DNA of 64,000 nucleotides, from the NCBI RefSeq assembly GCF_933775445.1, contig NC_065877.1, forward strand, positions 11,718,001-11,782,000. Reading direction: 5' to 3'. Numbering within the stretch: position 1 is the first letter of the stretch; each line of letters starts with the position of its first letter. Below the pieces are notes generated by a model, which searched no databases, had not been told where the DNA came from, and saw only the letters and a program-made list of their open reading frames with translations. This document shows positions 1 to 12,144 of this stretch, in pieces. The DNA is from Argentina anserina (taxonomy: Eukaryota > Streptophyta > Magnoliopsida > Rosales > Rosaceae). The position numbers were made by a program, and so were the translations under genes.

Positions 1-215
1 GATTGTCGAAGATTTTTTTTCTGCAGTTTGTGGTGAGGATTGAGTGGATTATACATTCCCATTAGTTGTGTATTATTCAAGTCGACTGAGTCATGATGTG
101 GACTCAGTTTCGATACACTGTTATGATAAAATGATTTCAATATACTTGTGATTGTTTTAGAGTTTTCATGGCTTCGATTTTCGAGTCTCATACTTGAAAT
201 TTCGGGGTCGTGACA
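1..215 (+). mobile_element. 3' end of a Gypsy-type LTR (truncated by window edge)
   Basis: The stretch ends in a typical plant Gypsy LTR terminus, GGGGTCGTGACA, and then switches abruptly into the short tandem repeats of the Athila LTR. The wording just before the end (GAAATTTCGGGGTCGTGACA) is close to the end of the LTR at 43649 (GAAATTTTGGGGTCGTTTCA), so it is the same broad kind of Gypsy LTR. No primer binding site follows it, which suits a 3' LTR or a solo LTR inserted into the older Athila LTR. Its start is outside the window. Confidence 0.6.
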
Positions 216-1650
216 CATTCAATTTCTTTATGATCATTCACTACCTCCATGATCACCTACTTCTTCCATGATCATTCACTTCCTCCATGATCACCTACTT
301 CTACTATGATCATTCACTTCCTCTATGATAACTCACTTCCTCCTTTATCACCCACTTCCTCCTTTATCACCCACTTCCTTCCATGGTCACTCACTTCCTC
401 CATGATCACCCACTTCTTTCTATGATCACCAACTTCCTCTTTTATCACACACCATTTTCCACAACCAACCAATAGAAAGAGAGGTAGAGGGGAAGAAAAA
501 ATAGAGAGATAGGAGAAGAAAAAATATAGAGAAGAAGAGAAGAGAATGGGAGAAGACGGATATGCAGAGCCGAAGCAAAGTCATCTTCAATTAACTCATG
601 CTACAACCCACATCTCCCCAAGGTGCTAAAATCTCATCAAGTCTCCACAAGAAAAATGAAGTTCGGTCTCTTCTCCTTTAATTCATCTCTCATGTATTAT
701 TTGATGCTTTTATTCAAGATTATATGTAACTAAATTCCTTGATAGTTAGGAGCTAATCAAAGCTCTAGATATGTCTTCGATTTCAAACTCCAATTGATTT
801 ATATAATTTTAGATGAGAATTTTTTCACTGATTGTTCATTGATAATTCTATTGCATGTCTCATTGGGTCCATACTTTGATGCATATTTTAGGGTTTTATT
901 ATCTTGAATATGTATATGACCGACGTATTGTTGCATATTCTGTGAGAAATAACAAGTTCTTTGCAGATACTTGTGTGAAGTGATTCCTTAGTAATCTAAG
1001 GCTACCAGCATTAACCTTAGATTCTTTGTTGTTACTCAAATGTTCTTAGAACTTCATGGTTTTAATTATTTTGGTCTAGATACCGAAATTTCATAGATTA
1101 ATTATTTAAGAATATAGTTAAGGCGATACCGACATTTCGCTTAACATGACAAGTAAGAGAACGTAATACGGTTAATGACCTAACGACATTGACTTAATTA
1201 TGAGTGCATTCATCTATAATGATTGACATTTTTTGGGGTGATTGAAGCATATCTAGTAGTGGAGAGAAGTTCCTAGCTATTTGTTTTCTCATATTTACAT
1301 TCATATTTACTTTTTTCATATTATGTTTTTAGCAGTACTTCTGTCTTATTTATTTTTTTTCACCCATCAAACCAATTCGTAATACCCTCAACATTGGTGT
1401 GGTAGTCCGCAACTGTGTCTAGTTAGTGTTTATTTAATTTCGTAAATTTTGGTGGAGCCTAGATTAGTTAATTAATTAGGTTTCCGCTCCTAGGTCGAGT
1501 CTGTCAGATTTATGGTTTACACTTCTGTTTGTGTTTTTAAGTTTTAGTTTCACCAATTCTCTACGGATAATGACTCATATTTGCCATTTTCTATATTGAT
1601 ATAATTAATTTGATAATAGAGTATCTTTGTAGGGGATTTTGCGCCTATCA
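216..1650 (+). repeat. 5' LTR of the Athila element (5'-truncated)
   Basis: It matches the 3' LTR from the minisatellite near 10.2 kb to the shared end GCGCCTATCA. It contains a GA-rich tract (470-550) and the stretch 780-1640 that reappears nearly word for word at 10930-11800. It lacks about the first 500 bases present in the 3' copy because another LTR (1-215) abuts it. Confidence 0.85.
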
Positions 1651-1655
1651 AATTT

Positions 1656-1674
1656 TGGCGCCGTGCCACCGGGG
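1656..1674 (+). other. Primer binding site, tRNA-Asp type
   Basis: TGGCGCCGTGCCACCGGGGA starts six bases after the LTR end. It resembles the tRNA-Asp primer site of plant Athila/Tat Gypsy elements (usual form TGGCGCCGTTGCCGGGGA), with small changes. Confidence 0.75.
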
Positions 1675-1849
1675 ATTGTTTAATTCTAAGTCTTAAAAGA
1701 TTTTTTTTAGTTTTGCTTTATTTACTTTATTTTTCTGTTGAGTCTTACATTATTTACTGTGTGCAAAAGCTTTTTGTATGCATACTTGACATTTTACAAG
1801 CTTTGAACCACTGTTATTTGATCCAGAGATTGAGAAAGCAGGAAAGCTT

Positions 1850-3200
1850 AACAAGAAACAACAGAGACTACATGTAAACACGAGTGACAGTGTTGGGAGG
1901 ATTCTAAGCCTAAACACCATTATAATTCAAAGACTGAGTTTGAGGAAGAGTATCATGTTTCAACGCCTCCACCATCAACACGACCAATGGCTGCAAAACT
2001 TAAAAAGGAGTCTTTTATTCCAGGCACAAGTGCAGCATATTCACCAGTTGTTCTACCAGAAAATTTGGGGCTTACTCAATTCCCCCATCTCTGATTTCGA
2101 ATCTACCACACTTTAGAGGCACTCATTCTGAAGATCCACAAGATCATCTTAATGAGTTTACAACACTGTGCAGAATACAGAAGTCAAAAACGGTGGATGA
2201 GAATGTTGTGAAACTTATTCTTTTTCCTTGAAAGAGCAAGCAAAGACATGGTATAATTCACTGGTTCCCAATCTATTGACTCATGGGACAATATGTGTGC
2301 TGCATTCATGAATGAATTCTATTCAGCCTCTCGCACCAAGAATTTAAAGAAGCAGATCAGTACATTCAGGCATAGAGATAGAGATGAATTACATGAAGCG
2401 TGGAGTTAATTCAATGGTCTACTACGTCAATGCCTCCATCACAAGTTTGATCTCAACATTAAAATGGAGTACTTCTATGAAGGACTTGATTCATTCAACA
2501 TGCAAATACATGACTCGGCTTGTAGAGGAAATTGGTGGAATCAGACTGGAGCTTAAGCTTAGAAAATTGTGGAGAATCAAGCAGAGAATTCAAGACAGTT
2601 TCAGTCCAGAGACAGACATATGGGTGTCAGCATAAGATCCATGAATGCTATTACCATAGATGGAGCCATCGAGAAGAGATTGAGTTCTATGGAGAATGAC
2701 ATTGCCTTAATTGCTAGTGCTATGAAGGTGAATAAGAAAGCAACCGTTGCCACATTCCAAGTGGTGTGTACTATTTGTTCAGCTAAGAACCACCTCGCAG
2801 AAGATTGTCCTAAGTGCAGAGCAGTTGAGAAAGAGACTCAAGAGGAGGATGTGAATTTTCTTTATAGGCAACCTAACACATATAATGGAAATAGAGACCA
2901 TCCCTTCCTTAGCTACCGAAGCAATAATGTGCTCAATCCTCCAACTACTCCACCTGATTCCAACAAAGACAACATGTATGGGATATGCAGCAATTTGGCC
3001 AAAGATGTGTGCCTCAACAACAACAGGCTCCAGGTCAGACATCAACATGAACTTTAACTTTGGAAGCTATGATGCAACAAATGATGTTTGATAGCAAAAA
3101 GAAAAGAGAGGAAAGCATGTCTTTTGCCAAGAGATAAAGTCTACCACTCAGCAACAAGGGAAGACAATTGACTTGTTAGAGCGCCAAGTGAGCCAAATCA
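1850..3200 (+). pseudogene. Athila gag remnant
   Basis: Translating in shifting frames gives a Gypsy capsid-like stretch at 2090-2330 (a DPQDHLNEF core, then a region resembling the SLKERAKTWYNSL of plant gag). A CCHC zinc knuckle of the C-x2-C-x4-H-x4-C form (CTICSAKNHLAEDC) lies near 2769-2810 inside an open stretch at 2569-3057. Several frameshifts and stops separate the parts, so no full gag can be made. The family role is to form the particle shell and bind RNA; this copy is dead. Confidence 0.7.
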
Positions 3201-3209
3201 AACAAACTC

Positions 3210-4136
3210 TTGCACAAGTCAACCCAGGACCTTCCCAGCAACACTCTTCTTAATCATAAGGGTCATCATGAAGTTAATGCAATGGTTTTAAAAAGCGGGA
3301 AGGTGGTGGATGCAGCTTCAGTGGTTAAGAACCCAAGAAGAAAGTGGGAAGAACCTGTATTAGAGCAGATTGTGCCTGAGGAACCATCAAAAGTCAGTCT
3401 GGGCACCCCAACTCAATCTGTTGACGAATTCTCTCAACCTGTTGAGAATGCACCTGGAACAAACATTGAGTCAAGACCGAAACCAGCCATGGTATGTCCC
3501 TTAATCTCACCTTTGATTATCACTAATGTGTCTTTTCCTAACAGGTTACAGAAACAAGTGATGGAGGAAAGAGACAAGGAGATCCTAGACGTCTTCAAGA
3601 AGGTTGGGGTGGATATTCCATTGCTGGATGTGAACAAGCAAATTCCTCAGTATGTAAAATTCTTCAAGGACTTGTGTACTTCAAAAAGAAAATTCAAAGG
3701 AACAAAAACAATTGTCTTGAGTGAGAGGGTGTCCGCTGTGCTACAAATAAAGTTACCACCAAAGTTAGGTGATCCGAACGTTTCACTATTCCATGCACTA
3801 TGTGATCACAAGTTTATTGGTGCTCTTCTTGATTTAGGTGCTTCCATAAATTTAATGGCATATGCTGTGTATGATAGAATGAATATGGGAGAACTTTTGC
3901 CTACTGGGATAACCATTAAACTTGCGGATCGATCTAACTGTTACCCAAGAGGTATTATAGAAGATGTACTAGTGCAGGTTGGTGATTTGATTTTTCTAGC
4001 GGATTTCTTTGTATTAGAGATGGAAGGTGAACAAGTACCCTCTGAGATACCATTGATTCTTGGTAGACCATTATTGAGAATAGCTCGCACTAAAATTGAT
4101 TGTTATGAAGGTTCACTTAGCATGGAAGTAGCTTGA
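3210..4136 (+). pseudogene. Athila gag-pol fragment with aspartic protease domain
   Basis: An open stretch of about 308 codons, the longest surviving part of this element. The C-terminal half is a retroviral-type aspartic protease: the active-site loop reads LLDLGASINLM (about residues 208-218), followed by IKLADRS and PRGIIEDVLV, and the flap-end motif IPLILGRPLL near residue 285. This order is typical of Athila. Homologous coding sequence runs on past the stop at 4134-4136 to about 4270 (for example the FNIFESLKHP and SIDVFESFVQEF stretches), so the stop is a break and not the natural end. It would process the gag-pol polyprotein in an intact element. Confidence 0.8.
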
Positions 4137-4299
4137 GAAAAGATCAAATTCAACATCTTTGAATCCCTTAAACACCCAAATACTGATGATATATACTTTT
4201 GTTGTTCTATTGATGTTTTTGAGAGTTTTGTGCAGGAGTTCATTCTTATTGTTCTAGTATTGAGTCATTTAGTTGAGTTAGGAGTCTATGGTAACATTG

Positions 4300-6165
4300 G
4301 TTGCATTTTGGTGTTAAAACTGGTTGAAAACACAGAAATTGTCGAGAGTCATATTTTGAGTATGATTCCTTGTGTAACTAGGAAACCTAGTTAAATTAGG
4401 ATTCTTCATTAATCAGCATTTCTATAACATTTTTGATATATTGAGAATCCTATTTGCATTAGGAATCATTTTTAAACTAGGAAACTTACTATTTGGGAAA
4501 ATCCTACCTGAACTAAAACTCTTATTCCATAACTTTCATTATCGTACTTTCCTACTTTATAACTTACTTGCATGTATTCTTGTCTTTTATTATTTTCAGA
4601 TTTTAAAGATGAGATTGTTTAGCTAGAATGAAGAAAAAAAATAGAGGAAAAGAAGCAAATGAGGAAAATAAAGAAAGAATGAGACACCTAAAAAGGAGAA
4701 AAAAAGAAGGAATTTATCAAATGAGATTGCACCCACCAATGACAAAAATTAGTGAAAGAAAAAGGAAGAGATAAAGGAGGGATTAAGTAAATAAAAAGAG
4801 ATAATCCAAGAGAGAAAGAATGAGACACCTAAAAAGGAGAAAAAAAAGGAATTTATCAAAAGAGATTTCACCCACCAATAACAAAAATAAGTGAACGAAA
4901 AAGAGAGAAAGAAAAAAGAAGAGTTAAATGAGGGATTAAGTAAATAAAAAGAGATAATGCAAGAGAGAAAGAAGGAGATAACCAAATTAAAGGAGAAAAA
5001 TAAGGAATTGATCAAAGGAGATTGTACCCACTAATGACAAAAATAAGTGAAAGAAATTGAGGAGAAAATGTCCAAGCAATAATATTCAAGGAGTCAAAAC
5101 TCTTCTATAAATAACATATCATTCACAAAGAAAAATGATCACTTCTCCTTAGCATTCAAGAGTCAAAACTCTACCAAAACACCATCATAAACTTTCCTCA
5201 CAAATCAGTCAAGCCATCCACCCCAAAACATCATCATCTCCACCAAGTTTCACCTATTGCAGCCGTACCTCTAAGGTTCCTACAACGTGTGATCCTCGTA
5301 ACTCATCTCTATGGCTTTGTTTATTTGTGCTAATTTACAATTCTTTGTCTATGAAGATTATAAGTTGTTGTTTATGTGGAAGTATTGGTTGTGTATTTGT
5401 TTTAGAATTTTCATATTTTATTTGATATGTTTTTGAGACTATGTCGAATCTATGTTCTTATAATTATTGAAGTTTGTATTTCTATTGTTGTGTTCTACTC
5501 TTCTTTTACTTGCTCTTAGATAATTTTCAGATATGTGTATATGAATTTAGTGCTTGAATGCATTCCCTAAGATTGTATTTGAGTGCTATCTTCATCATCC
5601 ATATTGACACAAATCGAATCATGCCCTAAGTAGGTTTGGTTTATATTAATTAATGTGGGAAATTCTGGAAATTTACATGTACCCCATGGTGAGTGATGTC
5701 ACCATGAAGCATGTCTCCAACAAAGATTTGATACTTAAATGTAATCTTGTTGGATTTCTACCATAAGCGTTGTTAAACTTGATTGTATGCAATTTAGGTG
5801 AGGCCCTAAGTCAACCTAAACGTCAATAGAAATCTTGCATGATTATATGTCCCCCTAAGGCTCTAATTGTATTGGTGTATAAAAGTATGTAATCAGATGA
5901 ATTAGAATGCATGATATAACCAAACTTGTAATTATATGGTGCATTGGTGAATTTGGTTTAGTTTGGTAAAAAGAAGTCGATCATGTAAATAGTAATTTAG
6001 GGTTTATTTTAGTAATTAATAATCAATCTCAAACCCCCCATTATTTGTTAACACTAAAAGTTTAGAGTTCCATTCAATTTCCCGGACTGAACGATCCATG
6101 TTTATTCTATACTAATAATGACATTTTATAGGGTTAATTGTGAGACGTTTTAGAATGCTCTATCA
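4300..6165 (+). mobile_element. LTR-like insertion replacing the Athila RT region
   Basis: Between the protease part and the RNase H part there is about 1.9 kb of non-coding AT-rich DNA instead of a reverse transcriptase. It ends with a stretch like the end of Gypsy LTRs (CCCGGACTGAACGATCC near 6080, then GGGTTAATTGTGAGACG, then CTATCA at 6160-6165), right before the RNase H reading frame resumes (FIKDFSKIARPLCALLHKD). It contains purine-rich tandem repeats (separate entry). I infer a degenerate solo LTR; its start, somewhere around 4290-4400, is not clear. Confidence 0.5.
4625..5060 (+). repeat. Purine-rich tandem repeat, about 3 units
   Basis: Units built on GGAGAAAAA, AAGGAATT(T/G)ATCAAA and (AC)CCACCAATGACAAAAAT recur at about 4695-4750, 4838-4890 and 4995-5045, spaced roughly 145-155 bases apart. 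The strand is nearly all A and G. No coding potential is seen. Confidence 0.6.
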
Positions 6166-6756
6166 GGTTTATCAAGGACTTTTCCAAGATAGCCCGACTA
6201 TTATGTGCACTTCTCCATAAAGATGTAGCCTTCAACTTCACAGATGAGTGCTTGAAGGCATTCAACAAGCTCAAGGAACTTTTGACGACCACACCCATCA
6301 TACAGCACCTGATTGGAACTTACCTTTTGAATTAATGTGTGATGCTTCTGATTATGCGGTTAGTGCTGTGTTGGGTCAACGTCCAACTAAGTTTCCCCAT
6401 GTCATCTATTATGCTTCCAAGAATTTAAATGATGCACAGTTAAATTACTCAACTACAGAAAATGAATTCTTAGTTGTGACCTTTGCTTTAGAAAAACTAA
6501 AGTCATTGTTTTCTCTGACCATGCTGCTTTGAGATACTTGATGACCAAATAGAATGCAAAACCCAGGTTGATTAAATGGATGTTGCTACTTCAAGAGTTT
6601 GATATTGAGATCAAAGATAAGAAAGACACTGAGAATGTGGTGGCAGACCACCTGAGCAGGATCACGCATGGATCTAACGCAGAGGATGACTCATTGCCTC
6701 TGCGTGATAACTTCTCGGATGAGCAATTTTTTTCTCTCAACGTTTCTGAGCCTTAG
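6166..6756 (+). pseudogene. Athila RT-connection / RNase H remnant
   Basis: The translation gives FIKDFSKIARPLCALLHKD, the RT connection typical of plant Gypsy pol, then an RNase H domain with the start WNLPFELMCDASDYAVSAVLGQ (catalytic Asp in CDAS) and YASKNLNDAQLNYSTTENE (catalytic Glu in TENE). A frameshift near 6260 and a stop near 6531 break it. The next open stretch (6568-6756) has [14 protein letters not shown], the end of the RNase H domain. In an intact element RNase H degrades the RNA template during reverse transcription. Confidence 0.8.
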
Positions 6757-6780
6757 TATGTAGATATTGTTAACTATATT

Positions 6781-7970
6781 GTGTCAGGCAGAATACCAAG
6801 CGACTACAATAGAGCTCAGAAGGACAAGTTGGTGAAGACAGCTAAGCACTATGTGTGGAATGAGCCTTATTTATGGAAACATTGTCCAGATTTGTTGATA
6901 CGAAGTTGCGTTCCTGAAACTGAATTTCAATCTATTCTTACTTTGTGTCACTCACATGTAGAGGGAGGTCACTTTGCTGGAAACAAGATTATAATGAAGG
7001 TTCTTGAAAGTGGCTTCTTCTGGCAAACTTTGTTCAAAGATGCGCATGAGTTCTATAAATCATGTGCCAGATGTCAGCTCACAGGTAACGTAGGTCCTAG
7101 AGATCATATGCCCCAACACTCAATTTTTTTTGTTGAGATTTTTGATGTGTGGGGTATTGACTTTATGGGTCTTTTCCTAGCTCTCAATAAAATATTTATA
7201 TTCTACTTGCAGTCGATTATGTTTCAAAATGGGTGGAGGCAGTAGCCACTCGTACTAACGATGCTGCTGTTGTTTTGAAATTTTTGAAATCACTGTTTGT
7301 TAGATTTGGTACTCCCATGTACATTATCAGTGATGGAGGTTTCCATTTTTGTAACAAGTCTTTGCATCTTTGCTTAGGACATTCAATGTTCATCATAACG
7401 TGACAACTCCTTATCATCCTCAGACGAGCGGCAGATAAAGGTATCCAATAGGGAGATCAAACAAATTTTGGAGAAGATTGTTGGATCAACCCGGAAATAT
7501 TGGAGTCAACGCTTATATGAGGCATTGTGGGCATACATGACAAGATACAAGATACCGATTGGGATGTCTCCTTATCGAATGGTCTATGGAAAAGGCTGCT
7601 ATCTTCCGGTAGAGCTTAAACACAATGCATATTGGGCTATTAAGTAGTTTAACTTTGATATTGATGATGCAGGTGTTCATAGGAAGTTACAACTGAATGA
7701 GTTAGATGAGATTCAAAACAATGCTTATGAATCCAATCGAATCTACAAGGAGAAAACCAAGATGTTTCATGATAAGATGATTAAAAGAAAATCTTTTGTT
7801 GTTGGGAAAAACGTCTTGCTTTTCAATTCGCGTCTATGTTTATTCCCAGGTAAACTCCCTTCTAGATGGAGTGGGCCTTTTGTTATACTTAATGTGTTTG
7901 TTCATGGTGTAGTAGAGGTCAAAATCCGAACAATGGGAACACGTTCAAAGTGAACGGACATAGGCTCAAA
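6781..7970 (+). pseudogene. Athila integrase remnant
   Basis: The open stretch 6781-7245 carries an HHCC zinc-binding domain (LCHSHVEGGHFAGNK, then SCARCQLTGN) and enters the catalytic core at WGIDFMG (first catalytic Asp). The frame then shifts. The rest of the core and C-terminus is readable in pieces: [13 protein letters not shown] (third catalytic residue Glu, about 7446-7475), [29 protein letters not shown], and the tail SRWSGPFVI near 7863-7890. In-frame stops at several points make it inactive. In an intact element integrase inserts the DNA copy. Confidence 0.8.
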
Positions 7971-9725
7971 CCGTTTTATGAGTATGTAGCGGTGAGAGAT
8001 GTGGAAGAAGTACATCTCTGCGATCCCGTGCCAGTGGAGCAATGATTAAAAGTATCGTCTAGCTGCTGACGCTAAACTTAGCGCTACTTGGGAGGCAACC
8101 CATGTTGATGGAGAAGCTTGGATTCCAGATTTGCATTCTTCATTCTTTCTCCTTTGTTATTTTTCATGTTTAGTATGTTATGTGATGTCATAGGTCTTCT
8201 GCTTCATATTTGTTTGATGTATTGCATGCTTTAGTTTTGTTTTACATTGAGGACAATGCAAATTTCAAGTGTGAGGTAGGGTTTATATGATATCTTTGGC
8301 GTCTATGTTTAGATTTGTGATTTTGAGCCTTTTAGGTATGCTTTTTGAGTTAAAAACAAAAAAATTTGTTTCTAGTCTTGTTTGAGTCTTAGAGCCCTTA
8401 ACTAGTCTAAAATGTGTTTATATCTTCTGAAAATTGTGACTAAGAGTGCAACATGTGCCTATGTTAGTTGAGTTTCTTTGGTTAATATTGATCTATGGTG
8501 CATGTGTTAATATGTAGTGGATGTAGAAACGAGTTAATATTGTACAGATTCATCAGCATGCTTAAACATAGTTGAGATTCATTAACCTGTGAGCGATTGA
8601 GTCTAAATGTGATTATACATGTTTTCTTTGTTGTGTGTCAATTGTTTGCCGCATTTTAAGTTATTGGACTCTAAAGATTACTATAACTTACTCTTGTGCT
8701 TGTCAAACCTTATAGTCATTATATATCTTAATTGGGGAAGTGATAAAGGCACTTAAGATCCACCACCATTGTCATATGTAGCCTATGATCCATATTTTGT
8801 GTACACAAGATGTGCAACTCTTAGGTAACCACTTTGAGTTTACATTATAGTCTTTTTTGTCATCACCCACATAACCTTACCCTTGAACCTTAAAATAGTT
8901 ATATATCTACCTTTGTTCTAGGCCTTAGTAGTGTTGTACATGAGACATATACATGAAGACTAAGGCAGAGACTATGAAGATGAAGCAAATAAATAAGTAT
9001 GAGATATTAAGCAACTTGTGTTGTAAAAATATATATATGTATGTTCTTTTGTGATATTTAGCTTGTACCACAGGTTAACTCTAGATGAAAAGAATGAAAT
9101 GAAGGCAAAACAAGATGAAATTCAGGCACAATGGTGATATATTTGGAAGAATTCAATAGTAAAGATGCTTTAAGGGTTGTAAAGTTCGAAAAAGTCTTTT
9201 TATTGATGCTATACTAGGTTTTAGAACTTGTTTGAATTTCATATCCTTTTTATTCTATAAACATATGAGCTTAAACTCATTACAACCTTATAAAGTTCTT
9301 TTTAATCCTAAAGATAAGCAGCATTTGATCTGTGGAGATAAGTCACAAAAGTTAAGCATATAGTTCGGTCCATTTGGCAAGTAATTGAGGTGAGTGAAAA
9401 CCTTAGACATATATTGAGAGAAACACTTATAGTGCACCCATTTGAGGTTTAATCTTAACTTGTTTATTGCATGCTATAGCTTTACATTCACTATGATTAT
9501 GTCTTCATCCTACATGTTGCATGTGTGTCATGAATTGACATTAACCTTCGAAATTCCGTGGATTAAACTGAAATATCATGTGATATTGATATTGCAATGT
9601 TAGGAGATTGCTGAGACAAAGTGTTAAAGGCGTTAAAGTTTTGGAGTTTGTGTTATTGTTAAGTCTTTCCAGAGTCTTTGTAGTGTTTTACTCGAGGATT
9701 AGCGAAAGCTAAGTGTGAGGTATTT
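7971..9725 (+). other. Non-coding 3' internal region of the Athila element
   Basis: No reading frame of note. Athila elements often carry a long non-coding stretch, sometimes with an env-like gene, between integrase and the 3' LTR; I see no env-like protein here. The last bases before the LTR (AAGCTAAGTGTGAGGTAT) are the purine-biased tract expected to prime plus-strand synthesis. Confidence 0.55.
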
Positions 9726-11814
9726 TGATAATTAGCTATTTTATTGTGTTGATTATTCCTTTTACTTGGCTATTTTGTTATTTTTTATATTTTTAATTAA
9801 CTTTATTTGTTTTTAGGTATTTTGAAGTAGAATAAAGAAGAAGAGAGAAGAAAGATTAGAAAATCCAATTCCTAACTCAAATATCTTGAAAAGAAGAGAA
9901 AAAGTTGAAATTCTAGCAATTTTTCACGCACCACCATTTTTAACGGTACTATTATGGCGGGGTACCACCATTTTTGGTGGTGCCATGCATTTTCCCGCTA
10001 ATTTTATGGAGGAGCAAGGAGTAATACATTGTTGTATCACAATTAGATCCCATTTTTTTAGTTGAGATTTAACTACACCACTTTTTTCTCTTTCCCACAA
10101 AATCATGGCTCCCCATTTTCTAAAAATCCACACATTTATTATGCAAAAATCTAATTTGATTTTCCATCATTACCTAACAATCACCCACTTTCACCCACTT
10201 CCTTCTTTATCACCCACTTCTTCCATAATGATTCACTTTCTCCATGATCACTCACTTCCTCCATGATCACCCACTTCTTCCATGATCATTCACTTCCTCC
10301 ATGATCACCAATTTCCTCCTTTATCACCCACTTCCTTCCATGATCACTCACTTCCTCCATGATCACCCACTTTCTTCCATGATCACTAACTTTCTTCTTT
10401 ATTACCCACTTCTTCCATGATCATTCACTTTCTCCATGATCACACACTTCTTCCATGATCACACACTTCTTCCATGATCATTCACTTCCTCCATGATCAC
10501 CCACTTCCTCATTTATCACTCACTTCCTCCTTTATCACTCCCTTCCTTCTATGGTCATCCACTTCTTTCCAGGATCACCCACTTCCTCCTTTATCACACA
10601 CCATTTTCCACAACTAACCAAGAGAAAGAGAGGGAGAGGGGAAGAAAAAGTAAAGAGAAGAAAGAGAGAGAGAGAGATGAGAAGAAAAAATAGAGAGAAG
10701 AAGAGAAGAGAAATGAGAAAAGACGGACATGCAGAGCCGAAGCGAAGTCATCTTCAATCTCCTCAAGCTACAACCCACATCTCCTCAAGGTGCTAAAATC
10801 TCATCAAGCATCCACAAGAAAAAGTAAGTTTGGTCTCTTCTCCTTTAATTCATCTCTCATGTATTTTTTGATGCTTTAATTCAAGATTATGTGTAACTAA
10901 ATTCCTTGATAGTTAGGGGCTAATCAAAGCTCTAGATATGTCTTCGATTTCAAACTCCAATTGATTTATATAATTTTAGATGAGAATTTCTTCATTGATT
11001 GTTCATTGATAATTCTATTGCATGTTTCATTGGGTCGATACTTTGATGCATGTTTTAGGGTTTTATTATCTTGAATATGTATATGACCGACATATCGTTA
11101 CATATTCTGTGAGAGATAACAAGTTCTTTGCATGTACTTGTATGAAGTGATTCATTAGTAATCTAAGGCTACCGGCATTGACCTTAGATTCTTTGTTGTT
11201 ACTCAAACGTTCTTAGAACTTCATGATTTTAATTATTTTGGTCTAGATACCAACATTTCATAGATCAATTAATTGAGAATATAATTAAGTCGATACCGAC
11301 ATTTCGCTTAACATGACAAGTAAGAGAACGTAATACGGTTAATGACCTAACGGCATTGGCTTAACTGTGAGTGCATTCATCTATAATTATTGGCATTTTT
11401 GGGGTGATTGAAGCATATCTAGTGGTGGAGAGAAGTTCCTAGCTATTGTTTTTCTCATATTTACATCCATATTTAGTTTTTAATATTCTGTTTTTAGTAG
11501 TACTTCTGTCTTATGTATTTTTGTTCACCAATCAAACCAATTCCTAATACCCTCAAAATTTGTATGGTAGTCCGAAACTGTGTCTAGTTAGTGTCTATTT
11601 AATTTTGTAAGTTTTGGTTGACTCTAGATTAGCTAATTAATTAGGTTTCCGTTCCTAGGTCGAGTCTGACATATTTCTGGTTTACACGTCTGTTTGTGTT
11701 TTTAAGTCTTAGTTTCACCAATCCTCTACGGGTAATGACTCTATTTTTCATTTACTACATTGATATAATTGATTTGATAATATGGTATCTTTGTAAGTGC
11801 TTTTGCGCCTATCA
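9726..11814 (+). repeat. 3' LTR of the Athila element
   Basis: It begins TGATAATTAGC, right after the purine-biased tract, and ends GCGCCTATCA, so the termini form the short inverted repeat TGATA...TATCA. It contains a CACTTCCTCCATGATCACC-like minisatellite (about 10175-10600), a GA-rich tract (10620-10715) and a long stretch shared with the 5' LTR. Length 2089 bp. Confidence 0.85.
10175..10600 (+). repeat. Minisatellite inside the Athila LTR
   Basis: About twenty degenerate copies of a unit near 19-22 bases, CACTTCCTCCATGATCACC with variants (TTTATCACC, TTCCATGATCATT). The same array is in the 5' LTR at 216-460. Each unit holds TGATCA or a close variant. Confidence 0.85.
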
Positions 11815-12144
11815 CATTTAACTCTGGTTTGTTCGGTACGATTGAATTGACGTTGTGCTCATCTTCGTTCTGTAAATTAAAGGAAGCTAGGGTCGAGGAG
11901 GGGAATTGCAGATGATCCCACTATTATACAACTAACAGTCTAACACGTACATATTACCATCATATATGCTAATTCTACAATGCAGATCGAGACGTCCTTT
12001 TGGTATTTTTTTGTTCAGAAAGAAAAACATTTCTTGCAGCCCGCAAGGGGCTTGGTTTAATTTGTTATTCGAGATACAACTTCACTGATACTTTATGTGG
12101 TGTATCCAGTCAATTATATTATGTCATAATATAATTAATATAAG
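11815..12144. other. Intergenic, nothing recognised
   Basis: Unique-looking AT-rich sequence between the Athila LTR and the MITE cluster. No open frame or repeat signature seen. Confidence 0.5.

Larger units (their letters stand above)
216..11814 (+). mobile_element. Athila-type Ty3/Gypsy retrotransposon, degenerate, RT region lost
   Basis: Two related LTRs (216-1650, truncated; 9726-11814) flank a primer binding site of the tRNA-Asp type, a broken gag, an aspartic protease, RNase H and integrase pieces in Gypsy order. The protease C-terminus (IPLILGRPLL) and the long non-coding stretch after integrase are typical of the Athila lineage. All reading frames carry stops or frameshifts. The reverse transcriptase core is absent between the protease (to about 4270) and the RT/RNase H connection (from about 6166). 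LTR-to-LTR differences are frequent by eye, so the insertion is old. The target-site duplication cannot be checked because the 5' end is cut off. Confidence 0.85.

Noticed and set aside
4441..5015. Hydrophobic frames on both strands suggesting membrane proteins
   Set aside because: They come from purine-rich repeats and AT-rich LTR-like DNA; low complexity, no start context, no family.
10493..10796. Lys/Glu/Arg-rich frames
   Set aside because: Translation of the GA-rich tract in the Athila LTR.
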